A stretch of DNA of 64,000 nucleotides from CAXBCP01 sp963974055. Its GTDB lineage: Bacteria; Pseudomonadota; Alphaproteobacteria; MPNO01; UBA830. The translations under genes and the position numbers were made by a program. This document shows positions 1-8,191 of the stretch, piece after piece. The notes beneath the pieces were generated by a model, which worked only from the letters and a program-made list of their open reading frames with translations, searched no databases and was not told where the DNA came from. Positions within the stretch are counted from its first letter, which is position 1; each line of letters begins with the position of its first letter. Where the stretch lies: contig CAXBCP010000018.1 in the NCBI GenBank assembly GCA_963974055.1, forward strand, positions 1 to 64,000, written 5' to 3'.

Positions 1-14
1 AATCCAAGCCCGTC

Positions 15-101
15 GCGAGCGTGGCGGAACTGGTAGACGCAGGGGATTCAAAATCCCCCGGTGGTAACACCTTGGGAGTTCGAGTCTCCCCGCTCGTACC
101 A
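15..101 (+). tRNA. tRNA-Leu (anticodon CAA)
   Basis: An 87-base cloverleaf with a 7-bp acceptor stem (GCGAGCG with CGCTCGT, closing on a G:U pair), a leucine-type D arm, an anticodon stem GGGGA/TCCCC around loop TTCAAAA (anticodon CAA, reading UUG), a long variable arm typical of class II tRNAs, a T arm containing GTTCGAG, and an encoded CCA end. The long variable arm plus CAA anticodon identify leucine. No integrase or repeated 3' end lies nearby, so there is no sign that this tRNA hosts an integrated element. Confidence 0.96.
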
Positions 102-120
102 TCTTTTGAATTTGCGGTTT

Positions 121-1026
121 CTAGGCCGGCACTTCGCCGAGCACCGTGGTGCGGAACATCTCCCGGCGCTGGCCGTCATGGTCGTTGAAGGCGTGGTGGA
201 TGCAGAGCCGGTTGTCCCAGACGGTCAGGGTGTTCGGTGCCCAGCGCAGACGGCAAGTGAAGGCGGGCTGGGTGACGTGGTGGCGCAGGAATCCCAGCAT
301 GGCTGCGGCTTCCGGCTCCGTCATGCCATCGATCGACACCGCGTAGCTGTCGTCCACGTAAAGCGCCTTTTCGCCGGTCACCGGATGGGTGCGGACAAGC
401 GGGTGCACGGCGCCCGCGATCAAAGTGTCGGCATCGAATTTCAGCGGCGTGCCGCCCAGGCTTTTTTCGCCGTATTTTTCGGCCCCCTTCCGAACCTCCG
501 CCAGGACCGTCCGCGCCGACATGTGGACGCGGAGCTTTGCCAGCGTTTCCTTCATCGTGTCGCTGAGGAAAGCGTAGGCGAGTGCGCTGTTCGCCCACAT
601 GGTGTCGCCGCCGAAGGTGGGAATGTCGCGCCCGAACAGGATGGTGATCGAGGGCGGCTGTGCCAGGAACGGCGAATCCGTGTGCCATGCCCCGCCGAAG
701 ATCATATGGGCCTTCGAATCCGCTTCCTTGAGCACCGGCTGGATTTCGGGATGGCCGTCCAGTCCCGGCGTATAGGCGTCGCGGCCGAAATCGCCGAAAC
801 GGCGGGTGAACGCTTCCTGGTCGGCGTGGGAAATGTCCTGGTCGCGGAAGAAAATCATCTTGTGCCGGTACAGGGCGTCGGCAATTTCGGCGAAGGCGTC
901 GTCGGTCAGGTCGGGGACGCGTATTCCGGAAATTTCCGCGCCCATGGCGGCGCCGAGCGGAGTTGCCATGATATGGCGGTATTCTTTTGCGCTATTGTCG
1001 AAACGGCCTGTCGGATGAATTTCCAT
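121..1026 (-). CDS. TauD/TfdA-family Fe(II)/2-oxoglutarate dioxygenase
   Basis: A 301-residue protein of the TauD/TfdA family, which couples 2-oxoglutarate decarboxylation to hydroxylation (often C-S, C-O or C-N bond cleavage) of small substrates in the cytoplasm. The 2-His-1-Asp iron triad is visible: H115 and D117 in WHTDSPF, and H277 in DNRLCIH. The Arg-rich RREMFR segment near residues 287-292 would hold the 2-oxoglutarate carboxylate. Length matches the family. An AGGAGAG ribosome site about 9 bases upstream supports the ATG at 1026. It is last in a minus-strand series behind a glutathione transferase and an SDR dehydrogenase, suggesting a small catabolic set. The substrate (taurine, alkylsulfonate, aryloxyacid or other) cannot be told from sequence. 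Confidence 0.9.
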   Translation of the reverse strand: MEIHPTGRFDNSAKEYRHIMATPLGAAMGAEISGIRVPDLTDDAFAEIADALYRHKMIFFRDQDISHADQEAFTRRFGDFGRDAYTPGLDGHPEIQPVLKEADSKAHMIFGGAWHTDSPFLAQPPSITILFGRDIPTFGGDTMWANSALAYAFLSDTMKETLAKLRVHMSARTVLAEVRKGAEKYGEKSLGGTPLKFDADTLIAGAVHPLVRTHPVTGEKALYVDDSYAVSIDGMTEPEAAAMLGFLRHHVTQPAFTCRLRWAPNTLTVWDNRLCIHHAFNDHDGQRREMFRTTVLGEVPA

Positions 1027-1188
1027 GTCCGTTCTCTCCTGACGTTTCCAGTCCGGTTGATCCGGTTTCCGGTTTGGCGGCGAGTATTGCGCCGGGCGGG
1101 GAGGACGTCCAGCCTCCCGGCAGTATATGTGCGAAGGGCCGGCCCGTTTCCGGTCCGGCCCCTGGCGTCGGTTGCGGGCAACCGGATA

Positions 1189-1800
1189 TCAGGCTGCGGC
1201 GGCTTCTTCCGCGGCGTGGGCGGCTTTCACGCTGTCGCGGTTGCAGCAGCGCTCGAAATACGCGGCGACGTTCGGATGGGCCGCAAGGTCGTATTTGGCC
1301 GGTTTGGTCCAGTTCAGCACGGCGGTGGCGTAGCAGTCGGCGACCGAGAAATTGTCGCCCATCAGGTACTGTTTGCCTTCGAGTTCGGCGTTCATGTAGT
1401 CGAGACGCACGCCCAGCCGCGCCCGCGCGATGTCGCGGTAATCGTCCGGGATGCCCGGCAGGAACATCGGCGGCAGGTTCTTGTGCAGCTCCGAGCCGAT
1501 AAAGCTCAGCCAGTCCATGACCTTGTAGCGTTCCGACGTGCCGGCTGCCGGGATCAGGCCCTTTTCGGGGTGCTGGTCGGCAAGGTACTGCACGATGACG
1601 CCGCATTCGCTGAGACCCGTGCCGTCGTCGGTTTCGATATAGGGCACATAGCCTTTCGGATTATGGGCCTTGTAGTCGCTGCCGTCGGCCAGCTTCTTTT
1701 CCATCAGGTTCACGGCAACCAGTTCCGGCTCGATGCCGAGCTCGCGCATCGCGATATGCGGGCCGAACGAGCAGGTGCCCTTGGTGTAATAAAGCTTCAT
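1189..1800 (-). CDS. Glutathione S-transferase, beta-like
   Basis: A 203-residue cytosolic glutathione transferase. The N-terminal thioredoxin-fold half starts MKLYYTKGTCS, with a cysteine at position 10 as in bacterial beta-class enzymes, followed by the cis-proline turn in GYVPYIE and the SECGVIVQYL glutathione-gamma-glutamyl contact. The C-terminal helical domain carries the usual N-capping region around FSVADCY. A strong GGAGGGAG ribosome site just upstream of the ATG at 1800 decides this start over an in-frame ATG 42 bases further out. It sits 162 bp upstream of the dioxygenase and 126 bp downstream of the SDR gene on the same strand. The substrate is unknown. Confidence 0.9.
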   Translation of the reverse strand: MKLYYTKGTCSFGPHIAMRELGIEPELVAVNLMEKKLADGSDYKAHNPKGYVPYIETDDGTGLSECGVIVQYLADQHPEKGLIPAAGTSERYKVMDWLSFIGSELHKNLPPMFLPGIPDDYRDIARARLGVRLDYMNAELEGKQYLMGDNFSVADCYATAVLNWTKPAKYDLAAHPNVAAYFERCCNRDSVKAAHAAEEAAAA

Positions 1801-1926
1801 TTTTTCTCTCCCTCCGATCGTATTCAAGTGTGGCCCAGACATGCTCCTTATCCCCGCGCCGGTCCAGCCCGGCCCCGTTCACGGAAGCGTCAGCAGGGCA
1901 GGCGGGAACGGACGGGGGCAGGGAAG

Positions 1927-2691
1927 CTAGCTGAAGCAGTCGCCGCCATTCACCGCCACGTACTGGCCGGTCATGAAATCGCTGTCGGGCGACGACAGGA
2001 ACACGCAGGCGCCGGTCAGGTCCTCTGGCAGTTGTTCGCGTTGCAGGGCGCGTTCGTTCACGACCCGTTTCTTGTCGCCGTCCCCGGCGGCGGGCCAGGC
2101 GAGAACCGCTTCGCTCATCGTCAGGCCGGGGGCGAGCGTGTTGACGCAGATATTGTCGCCGCCAAGCTCGTTCGCGAGACAGCGGGTAAACGCGAACACG
2201 CCGCCCTTCGATGTCACGTAATGCAGCATGTAGGGGACGCCTTTCAGGATCGTGTCGGAGCCCACATTGACGATCTTGCCGTATTTCTGCGCCCGGAAGA
2301 CCTTGGCGACGGCGCGGCACATCAGCAGCATGCCGCGGACGTTTACGGCCTGTACCCTGTCCCACAGATCGATATCGATCTCGTCGAAGGGCTGCGGTTC
2401 AAGTGTGCCGAACACCGCCGCATTGTTGATCAGTATGTGCAGTCCGCCGAATTTTGCGACCACGTCGTCGGCCAGTTTCAGGCAGGCGGCCTCGTTGCTG
2501 ATATCGGTCTCGAAGGCGGCGACCTGCGCGCCCGGAACTTCGGCGGCGATCTTTTCGGCCGCCGCTGTCGCGTCCAGGATATCGACCAGGGCGACTTTCG
2601 CCCCTTCCGCCGCAAGTGCCTTTGCATAGGCGACGCCGATTCCCTGCGCCGCGCCGGTCACGATTGCGACCTTACCGTCCAGCTTCGACAT
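1927..2691 (-). CDS. SDR-family NAD(P)-dependent oxidoreductase
   Basis: A classical short-chain dehydrogenase/reductase of 254 residues. It has the TGAAQGIG cofactor glycine motif near residues 12-19, the NNAA motif, a catalytic serine in NVGSDT, the YVTSK (YxxxK) active site, and a C-terminal FMTGQYVAVNGG strand typical of the family. An acidic residue after the second beta strand (LVDILD) favours NAD over NADP. GGGAGAG upstream supports the ATG. It leads the minus-strand run into the glutathione transferase and dioxygenase, so it may oxidise an alcohol in the same degradation route. The substrate is not predictable. Confidence 0.9.
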   Translation of the reverse strand: MSKLDGKVAIVTGAAQGIGVAYAKALAAEGAKVALVDILDATAAAEKIAAEVPGAQVAAFETDISNEAACLKLADDVVAKFGGLHILINNAAVFGTLEPQPFDEIDIDLWDRVQAVNVRGMLLMCRAVAKVFRAQKYGKIVNVGSDTILKGVPYMLHYVTSKGGVFAFTRCLANELGGDNICVNTLAPGLTMSEAVLAWPAAGDGDKKRVVNERALQREQLPEDLTGACVFLSSPDSDFMTGQYVAVNGGDCFS

Positions 2692-2864
2692 GGTTCTCTC
2701 CCTTATGTCCGGTCATTCGTTGAACGACACATGGCACGCCAAAGGGGGCGGCGTAAAGGCATTGGCATGTGTCGTGTATGTTCATTTCAGGCGCATCTTT
2801 CTATGCTGCCCCGGTTTGCGCCGAAATTCGAACCCGAATATCCGACCGCCCGAAAGGCTCCGCC

Positions 2865-4181
2865 ATGATCGACCCCAAGCTGTTCAAATTCGATACGCTC
2901 GGCCTGCATGCGGGCCAGCAACCGGATCCCGTCACCGGTGCGCGGGCGACGCCGATCTATCAGACGACGTCCTATGTTTTCAAAGATACGGATCATGCGG
3001 CGTCATTGTTCAACCTCGAACGCGCCGGGCATGTTTATTCGCGGATATCGAACCCGACGGTCGCCGTGCTCGAAGAACGGATCGCCGCGCTCGAAGGTGG
3101 CGTCGGCGCCGTCGCGACCGCGTCGGGCCAGGCGGCGCTGCATCTCGCGGTGGTCACCCTGATGGGGCAGGGCGGACATATCGTGTCGTCCGCGTCGATC
3201 TATGGCGGCAGCCACAACATGTTCTATCACACGCTGCCGCGCTTCGGGATTACGGCGACCTTCGTCGATCCGCGCGATCCGGATGCCTTCGCGAAGGCGA
3301 TCACCCCGGACACCCGGCTGGTCTTCGGCGAGACGCTCGGCAATCCGGGGCTCGAGGTCATGGACCTCGGGAAGATATCGGCGATTGCCCACGATGCGGG
3401 CATTCCGTTGATGATCGACAACACGTTTGCGACGCCGTATCTGTGCCGGCCGTTCGAACACGGCGTCGACATTGTGATGCATTCCGGCACCAAGTTTCTC
3501 GGCGGGCATGGCACCTCGATCGCCGGTCTGCTGGTCGATTCAGGACACTTCGACTGGGAGGCGTCGGGCAAGTTCCCGACCCTGACCGAACCCTATGCGG
3601 GCTATCACGGGCTCGACTTTGCGGAGGAATTCGGTCCCGCCGCCTTTGTCATGCGCGCCCGCGCCGAGGGTCTGCGCGATTTCGGCGCGACGCTGAGCCC
3701 GACCAATGCGTTCTACATTCTGCAGGGCGTCGAGACGCTGCACGTGCGGATGGACCGCCACGTTGCGAACGCCCGCAAGGTGGTCGATTTTCTCGGCAGC
3801 CACGAGGCGGTCGACTGGGTAATCTGGCCGGAACGCGACGATCACCCGGACAAGGCGCTGGCCGCCCGTTTGCTGCCCAGGGGGCCGGGAGCGATCTTTT
3901 CCTTCGGGATCAAGGGCGGCCGTATGGCCGGCAAAACGTTCATCGAAAAGCTCGGCCTGTTTTCCCATCTCGCGAATGTCGGGGATGCGAAATCGCTGGT
4001 CATCCACCCCGCTTCGACGACCCATCAGCAGATGGATGCGGAATCCCTCAAAGCCGCCGGGATCGGCGAGGAACTGGTGCGTCTGTCGGTCGGCATGGAA
4101 GACGTGGGCGATCTGATCGCCGATCTCGACCAGGCGCTGAAAGCGGCTGCGCGCGCAACGCAGAAGCGGGATGGCGAATAA
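2865..4181 (+). CDS. metY: O-acetylhomoserine sulfhydrylase (Cys/Met PLP family)
   Basis: A 438-residue PLP enzyme of the Cys/Met metabolism family, O-acetylhomoserine aminocarboxypropyltransferase type, making homocysteine from O-acetylhomoserine and sulfide. Visible landmarks are the N-terminal FDTLGLHAGQ, the ATASGQAA loop, the cofactor aspartate D185 in MIDNTFATPYL and the PLP lysine K210 in HSGTKFLGGHG. An upstream in-frame start 96 bases earlier would add a tail not typical of the family, so the ATG at 2865 is preferred. Its substrate would be made by the metX gene at 39.2 kb, giving a direct-sulfhydrylation methionine route. The stop overlaps the next start (ATAATGG). I see no SAM riboswitch in the 170 bp upstream. 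Confidence 0.93.
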   Translation: MIDPKLFKFDTLGLHAGQQPDPVTGARATPIYQTTSYVFKDTDHAASLFNLERAGHVYSRISNPTVAVLEERIAALEGGVGAVATASGQAALHLAVVTLMGQGGHIVSSASIYGGSHNMFYHTLPRFGITATFVDPRDPDAFAKAITPDTRLVFGETLGNPGLEVMDLGKISAIAHDAGIPLMIDNTFATPYLCRPFEHGVDIVMHSGTKFLGGHGTSIAGLLVDSGHFDWEASGKFPTLTEPYAGYHGLDFAEEFGPAAFVMRARAEGLRDFGATLSPTNAFYILQGVETLHVRMDRHVANARKVVDFLGSHEAVDWVIWPERDDHPDKALAARLLPRGPGAIFSFGIKGGRMAGKTFIEKLGLFSHLANVGDAKSLVIHPASTTHQQMDAESLKAAGIGEELVRLSVGMEDVGDLIADLDQALKAAARATQKRDGE

Positions 4182-4969
4182 TGGAATTGCAGGTCGACGG
4201 CAGAACGGTTTTCGCGGCAACCGGCGGGAAACCGTTCGATGCGTCCCTTCCGGCGGTGGTCTTCGTTCACGGCGCGGGCATGGACCATACCGTCTGGGCG
4301 ATGCAGACGCGCTGGTTTGCCTGGCACGGACGCTCGGTGCTGGCGATCGACCTGCCGGGGCACGGAAAATCCGACGGCCCGGTACTGACGACCATCGGCG
4401 ATATCGGCGCATGGCTGGTGCGCCTGATCGAGGCTTCGGGCGCCGGCAGCGCGTCGCTTGTCGGTCATTCGCTGGGGGCGCTGGCATCGCTGTCGGCGGC
4501 GGCAACCGGCGGCGACAGGGTGTCGGGCCTGGCGCTCCTTGGCATCGGTGCCGAAATGCCGGTACATCCCGACCTGCTGGCGGCAGCGCGGTCGAACGAT
4601 CCCGCAGCCTGGGACCTGATCGTGTCCTGGGGATTCGGGCGGCCCGCGCATTTCGGTCTTAACAGGGCGCCGGGCCTGTGGATGCAGGGCGGCGGGCGTT
4701 CCCTGCTGGCCGGCAGCCCCGACGATGTGCTGGGCAATGACCTGGCGGCGTGCGATTCCCACAAGACGGCGGTTGCCGACGCGGCGAACGTGACCTGTCC
4801 GACCCTGATTGTCGCCGGCGACCGCGATCAGATGACCCCACCCCGGGCATCGGCCCCGCTCGCAGCCGCGATCGCGAATGTGCAAACCGTCCTGATCCCG
4901 GGCGCGGGGCATATGATGATGGTCGAAAAACCGGATGAGACGCTGGACGCGCTGATCACGGCGCTCTGA
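4181..4969 (+). CDS. Alpha/beta-hydrolase
   Basis: A 262-residue alpha/beta-hydrolase fold protein. Evidence: oxyanion-hole HGAG at residues 30-33, nucleophile elbow GHSLG with S97, a VAGDRDQMTPP segment carrying the likely acid, and the catalytic histidine H244 in GAGHMMM. There is no signal peptide, so it is cytoplasmic. Its ATG shares one base with the stop of the sulfhydrylase gene, so the two are almost certainly translationally coupled. The pairing is consistent with ester or thioester hydrolysis next to methionine synthesis, but nothing in the sequence gives the substrate. Confidence 0.85.
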   Translation: MELQVDGRTVFAATGGKPFDASLPAVVFVHGAGMDHTVWAMQTRWFAWHGRSVLAIDLPGHGKSDGPVLTTIGDIGAWLVRLIEASGAGSASLVGHSLGALASLSAAATGGDRVSGLALLGIGAEMPVHPDLLAAARSNDPAAWDLIVSWGFGRPAHFGLNRAPGLWMQGGGRSLLAGSPDDVLGNDLAACDSHKTAVADAANVTCPTLIVAGDRDQMTPPRASAPLAAAIANVQTVLIPGAGHMMMVEKPDETLDALITAL

Positions 4970-5095
4970 ATTCCGGATCGTTCTTTGCCGGATCGACCGC
5001 GACGCTGGCGGCTTGATACAGGTCACGTAACGGCGCAGATTGAAGCCATCAAATAGCGCGGCCATGAAGGTGCCGCGACCGGACAGGGGGAAGCC

Positions 5096-5569
5096 ATGAA
5101 AGTCTATCTTATCCATCACGCGGCGACGCACACCATCGAGGAAGATCCCGAACGGCATCTTACCGAAGAGGGGCGTGTTCAGTCGGACAGGCTCGGCGCC
5201 CGGTTCAAGGCCGCCGGCATCGCCCCGGCGCGCATCCTGCACAGCGACAAGCAGTGGCCCATGGAAACCGCAGAGCGGATCGCCGCCGTGCTCGGCCTGT
5301 CGGATCGCACCGCAATTGCCGATTATCCGATCAATACCGGCGATCCGGTCGCGCCTTTCCTCGCCGAAATCGTCGCCAGTGAAGGCGACATCATGATGGC
5401 CGGCCATATCGATTTTCTAAGGCGCACGGCGTCGGCGCTGGTCTGCGGCGACGAAGCGATCCAGGTTGTCGATTTCAAGCCGGATTTCGGCACTGCGTTC
5501 TGTCTCGAAGGCGACGGCGACGAATGGATCGTGCGCTTCGGCTGGCGCCAGGAACACGCCCCGGGCTGA
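5096..5569 (+). CDS. SixA-like histidine phosphatase, degenerate RHG motif
   Basis: A 157-residue protein with the size and order of motifs of SixA-type phosphohistidine phosphatases (histidine phosphatase superfamily). It has an N-terminal beta strand MKVYLI, then HHA where the family has RHG, so H8 is in the phospho-acceptor position. HLTEEGR matches the usual LT..G..Q segment, HSDKQWPMETAE stands in for SP..R..QTAE, and MMAGHID supplies a second histidine (H104). The arginine before the catalytic histidine and the SPLxRA arginine are both missing, so phosphatase activity is uncertain. GGGGGAA upstream marks the start. It is monocistronic, with the next gene convergent 8 bp away. Confidence 0.75.
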   Translation: MKVYLIHHAATHTIEEDPERHLTEEGRVQSDRLGARFKAAGIAPARILHSDKQWPMETAERIAAVLGLSDRTAIADYPINTGDPVAPFLAEIVASEGDIMMAGHIDFLRRTASALVCGDEAIQVVDFKPDFGTAFCLEGDGDEWIVRFGWRQEHAPG

Positions 5570-5577
5570 CGGAGCCG

Positions 5578-6519
5578 CTATACCTTCCCGAAATACGCCA
5601 GGATCGCCGACAGGGTAATTACCGAGAACACGGTCGACATCACAATCCCGGCGGAGGCGCGTTGGACGTAGATACCGTTCTGCTGGGCGGTGACGAACAC
5701 CAGCGCGCCGGTCGGCAGGGCGGCCAGCAGTATGGCGCTCACGGCCCAGAACCGGTCCATCTCGAACACGTGGAAGGCCAGCACCCAGGTCAAAGCCGGT
5801 TGGGCGATCAGCTTGAAGAACGTGATCCATGTGATTTCGGCGAGACCGGCGGTGACTTTCTGGCCCACCAGGAACAGGCCAAGGGCGAACAGCGCCCCCG
5901 GCGCCGCGGCGGCCCCGAGAATACGGCACAGGTTGTCCAGCGGCACGGGCACGGTGAGTTGGGCGGCGCTGATCGCCAGCCCGGCAACCGGCGCCACCAC
6001 CAGCGGGTTTTTCGCCAGCGCGCCGAGAATGCTGCCGGCGATCGACAGGCCGCTGCGCCGGTCGGCATCGTCTTTCACTGCCGCCACCCAGGCGGTCATC
6101 GCGCCATAGAAAAACATGTTCAGGACCGTCGCCGTCACCGCCGGCAGGACCCGGTCTTCGCCGAACGCGGCGATGAACAGCGGGATGCCCATATAGCCGG
6201 TATTGGAAAACAGCGCCGTCATCGCGTGCAGGCCGTTCGATGCGCCGCGATTGCCGAACAGGTAGCGGCTGCCGAGCACGACGAATACGCCGGTGCCGGT
6301 AATGCCCAGCGATACGGTGGCGATGAAGTCGAAATTCAGGATGCGACTGACCGGGGTAACCGCCATGCCGATAAAAATCAGCGGCGGCAGGGCGAACCAG
6401 TACACGAATGCGTTCAGCGCTTCCGAGCTTGTCGCGCCCAGCAGTTTGACCCGCCCGGCAAGATACCCGCACAGGATAATCCCGAACACGGGAAGGGCGA
6501 CGTTGAGGACGGCTTGCAC
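5578..6519 (-). CDS. AEC-family (auxin efflux carrier-like) transporter
   Basis: A 313-residue integral membrane protein with about ten hydrophobic helices in two five-helix halves, the layout of the AEC family (MdcF/YfdV-like organic acid carriers). Family-like features are the conserved NTGYMGIPL stretch with a helix-breaking proline in the first half and LPTGALVFVTAQQ in the second. Translation starts at GTG with only a weak ribosome site. It is divergent from the GMC oxidoreductase at 6566 with a 46-bp gap, so both promoters must overlap. It may import or export a carboxylate related to that oxidation pathway; that link is inferred from position only. Confidence 0.82.
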   Translation of the reverse strand: MQAVLNVALPVFGIILCGYLAGRVKLLGATSSEALNAFVYWFALPPLIFIGMAVTPVSRILNFDFIATVSLGITGTGVFVVLGSRYLFGNRGASNGLHAMTALFSNTGYMGIPLFIAAFGEDRVLPAVTATVLNMFFYGAMTAWVAAVKDDADRRSGLSIAGSILGALAKNPLVVAPVAGLAISAAQLTVPVPLDNLCRILGAAAAPGALFALGLFLVGQKVTAGLAEITWITFFKLIAQPALTWVLAFHVFEMDRFWAVSAILLAALPTGALVFVTAQQNGIYVQRASAGIVMSTVFSVITLSAILAYFGKV

Positions 6520-6565
6520 GACGATAACGTTCCGATAAAGATGCGGTAAGCGGGAGGACTACAAC

Positions 6566-8191
6566 ATGCCGGAGAACGGCGTCAAAACATTCGACGGGTT
6601 CGACTATGTCGTCGTCGGCGCGGGCACGGCGGGATGCGTGCTGGCCAACCGGCTGAGCGCCGATCCGGATATGAACGTGCTGCTGCTCGAAGCCGGCGGG
6701 AAAGACAATTATTTCTGGATCAAAATCCCGGTCGGATACCTGTACACGATGGGCAATCCGCGCACCGACTGGTGTTTCGAGACCGAAAAGGAGCCGGGGC
6801 TGAACGGCCGCGCGCTAAACTATCCGCGCGGGCGCACGCTTGGCGGATGCTCGGCGATCAACGGCATGATCTATATGCGCGGCCAGGCGCGCGATTACGA
6901 CCAGTGGCGCCAGATGGGCAATGCCGGCTGGGGCTGGGACGATGTGCTGCCCGTGTTCCGGGACTCGGAGGATTTCGCCCATGGCGCGGGCGACCTGCAC
7001 GGCGCGGGCGGCGAATGGCGGGTCGAGGACCAGCGACTGTCCTGGGAAATCCTCGATGCGTTCCGCGATGCCTGCGCCGAAATCGGCATTCCGAAAACCG
7101 CCGATTTCAACACCGGCAACAATGAAGGCGCCGGCTATTTCCACGTGAACCAGAAAAGCGGCGTGCGGTGGAGTGCTGCGCATGCGTTTCTGCATCCGGT
7201 CAAACACCGCAGCAACCTGACGGTTCTGACCCACGCGCAGGCAAAGAAACTGACGGTGGCGGACGGCCGCGTTACCGGGGTCGATTTCATGCTCGACGGG
7301 GTGGACGCCCATGCCGGGGCCGGGCGGGAAGTCGTGCTGTCTTCCGGCGCCGTCGGCTCGCCGCAGATACTGCAGCTATCCGGTATCGGCCCGGCCCGGC
7401 TGCTGCGCGACCACGGCATCGATGTCGCGCATGAACTGCCCGGTGTCGGCGAGAACCTTCAGGATCATTTGCAGATCCGTGCCGTGTACAAGGTACGCAA
7501 CGCCAGGACGCTGAACGAGCGGGCCAACAGTCTGGTCGGCAAGGCGGGTATGGGGCTCGAATACCTGCTGTTCAAGCGCGGGCCGATGACCATGGCGCCC
7601 AGCCAGCTCGGGGTATTCACAAAATCGGACGACAGCCGCGAGACGCCGAATCTGCAGTATCACGTGCAGCCGTTGTCGCTCGACCGCTTCGGCGAGCCGC
7701 TGCATCCCTTCCCGGCGATCACCGCATCGGTCTGCAACCTGCGTCCGGACAGCCGCGGCCATATCCGGATCAAAAGCCCGGACCCGCGTGCCAAGCCGTC
7801 GATCCGGCCGAATTACCTGTCGGCGGAGACCGACCGCCAGATCGCGGCCAATGCGCTGAAACTGACGCGCCGGATCGTCGGCGCCCCCGCCATGGCGAAA
7901 TACGCGCCGGAGGAATTTCTGCCCGGTCCGCAGGTCGCGACCGATGAAGATCTCGCCCATGCCGCCGGCGATATCGCGACGACCATTTTTCATCCGGTCG
8001 GCACCTGCAAAATGGGGTCGGACAACATGGCCGTGGTCGACGAAAGGCTGCGGCTGCGGGGTTTGCGGGGCCTGCGTATCGCCGATGCATCGATCATGCC
8101 GACGATCACGTCGGGCAACACGAATTCGCCGACAGTCGTGATTGCAGAAAAGGCGGCTAGGATGATGAAGGAAGACAGGACCGGATCATGA
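6566..8191 (+). CDS. GMC-family FAD oxidoreductase (choline/alcohol dehydrogenase-like)
   Basis: A 541-residue GMC oxidoreductase, a flavoenzyme oxidising primary alcohols (choline dehydrogenase and AlkJ-like relatives). The FAD Rossmann motif VVVGAGTAGC lies at residues 15-24, the GMC signature segment with GRTLGGCSAINGMIYMRG near 90-107, and the C-terminal active-site pair is H476 (FHPVGTCKMG) and N520 (GNTNSPT). GGGAGGA upstream supports the start. Its stop overlaps the P450 start by 4 bases (ATGA), implying coupled translation. A P450 making an alcohol and a GMC enzyme oxidising it is a sensible hydrocarbon or terpenoid route; the substrate is unproven. Confidence 0.92.
   Translation: MPENGVKTFDGFDYVVVGAGTAGCVLANRLSADPDMNVLLLEAGGKDNYFWIKIPVGYLYTMGNPRTDWCFETEKEPGLNGRALNYPRGRTLGGCSAINGMIYMRGQARDYDQWRQMGNAGWGWDDVLPVFRDSEDFAHGAGDLHGAGGEWRVEDQRLSWEILDAFRDACAEIGIPKTADFNTGNNEGAGYFHVNQKSGVRWSAAHAFLHPVKHRSNLTVLTHAQAKKLTVADGRVTGVDFMLDGVDAHAGAGREVVLSSGAVGSPQILQLSGIGPARLLRDHGIDVAHELPGVGENLQDHLQIRAVYKVRNARTLNERANSLVGKAGMGLEYLLFKRGPMTMAPSQLGVFTKSDDSRETPNLQYHVQPLSLDRFGEPLHPFPAITASVCNLRPDSRGHIRIKSPDPRAKPSIRPNYLSAETDRQIAANALKLTRRIVGAPAMAKYAPEEFLPGPQVATDEDLAHAAGDIATTIFHPVGTCKMGSDNMAVVDERLRLRGLRGLRIADASIMPTITSGNTNSPTVVIAEKAARMMKEDRTGS

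Noticed and set aside
1..120. tRNA-Leu as an integration site for a mobile element
   Set aside because: No integrase, no repeated tRNA 3' end and no shift in base composition next to it.
61..2868. Plus-strand open frame of 935 codons across the first 2.8 kb
   Set aside because: It runs antisense to three well-supported genes (dioxygenase, GST, SDR), has the Arg/Gly/His-rich composition of a GC-rich shadow frame and no recognisable motif.
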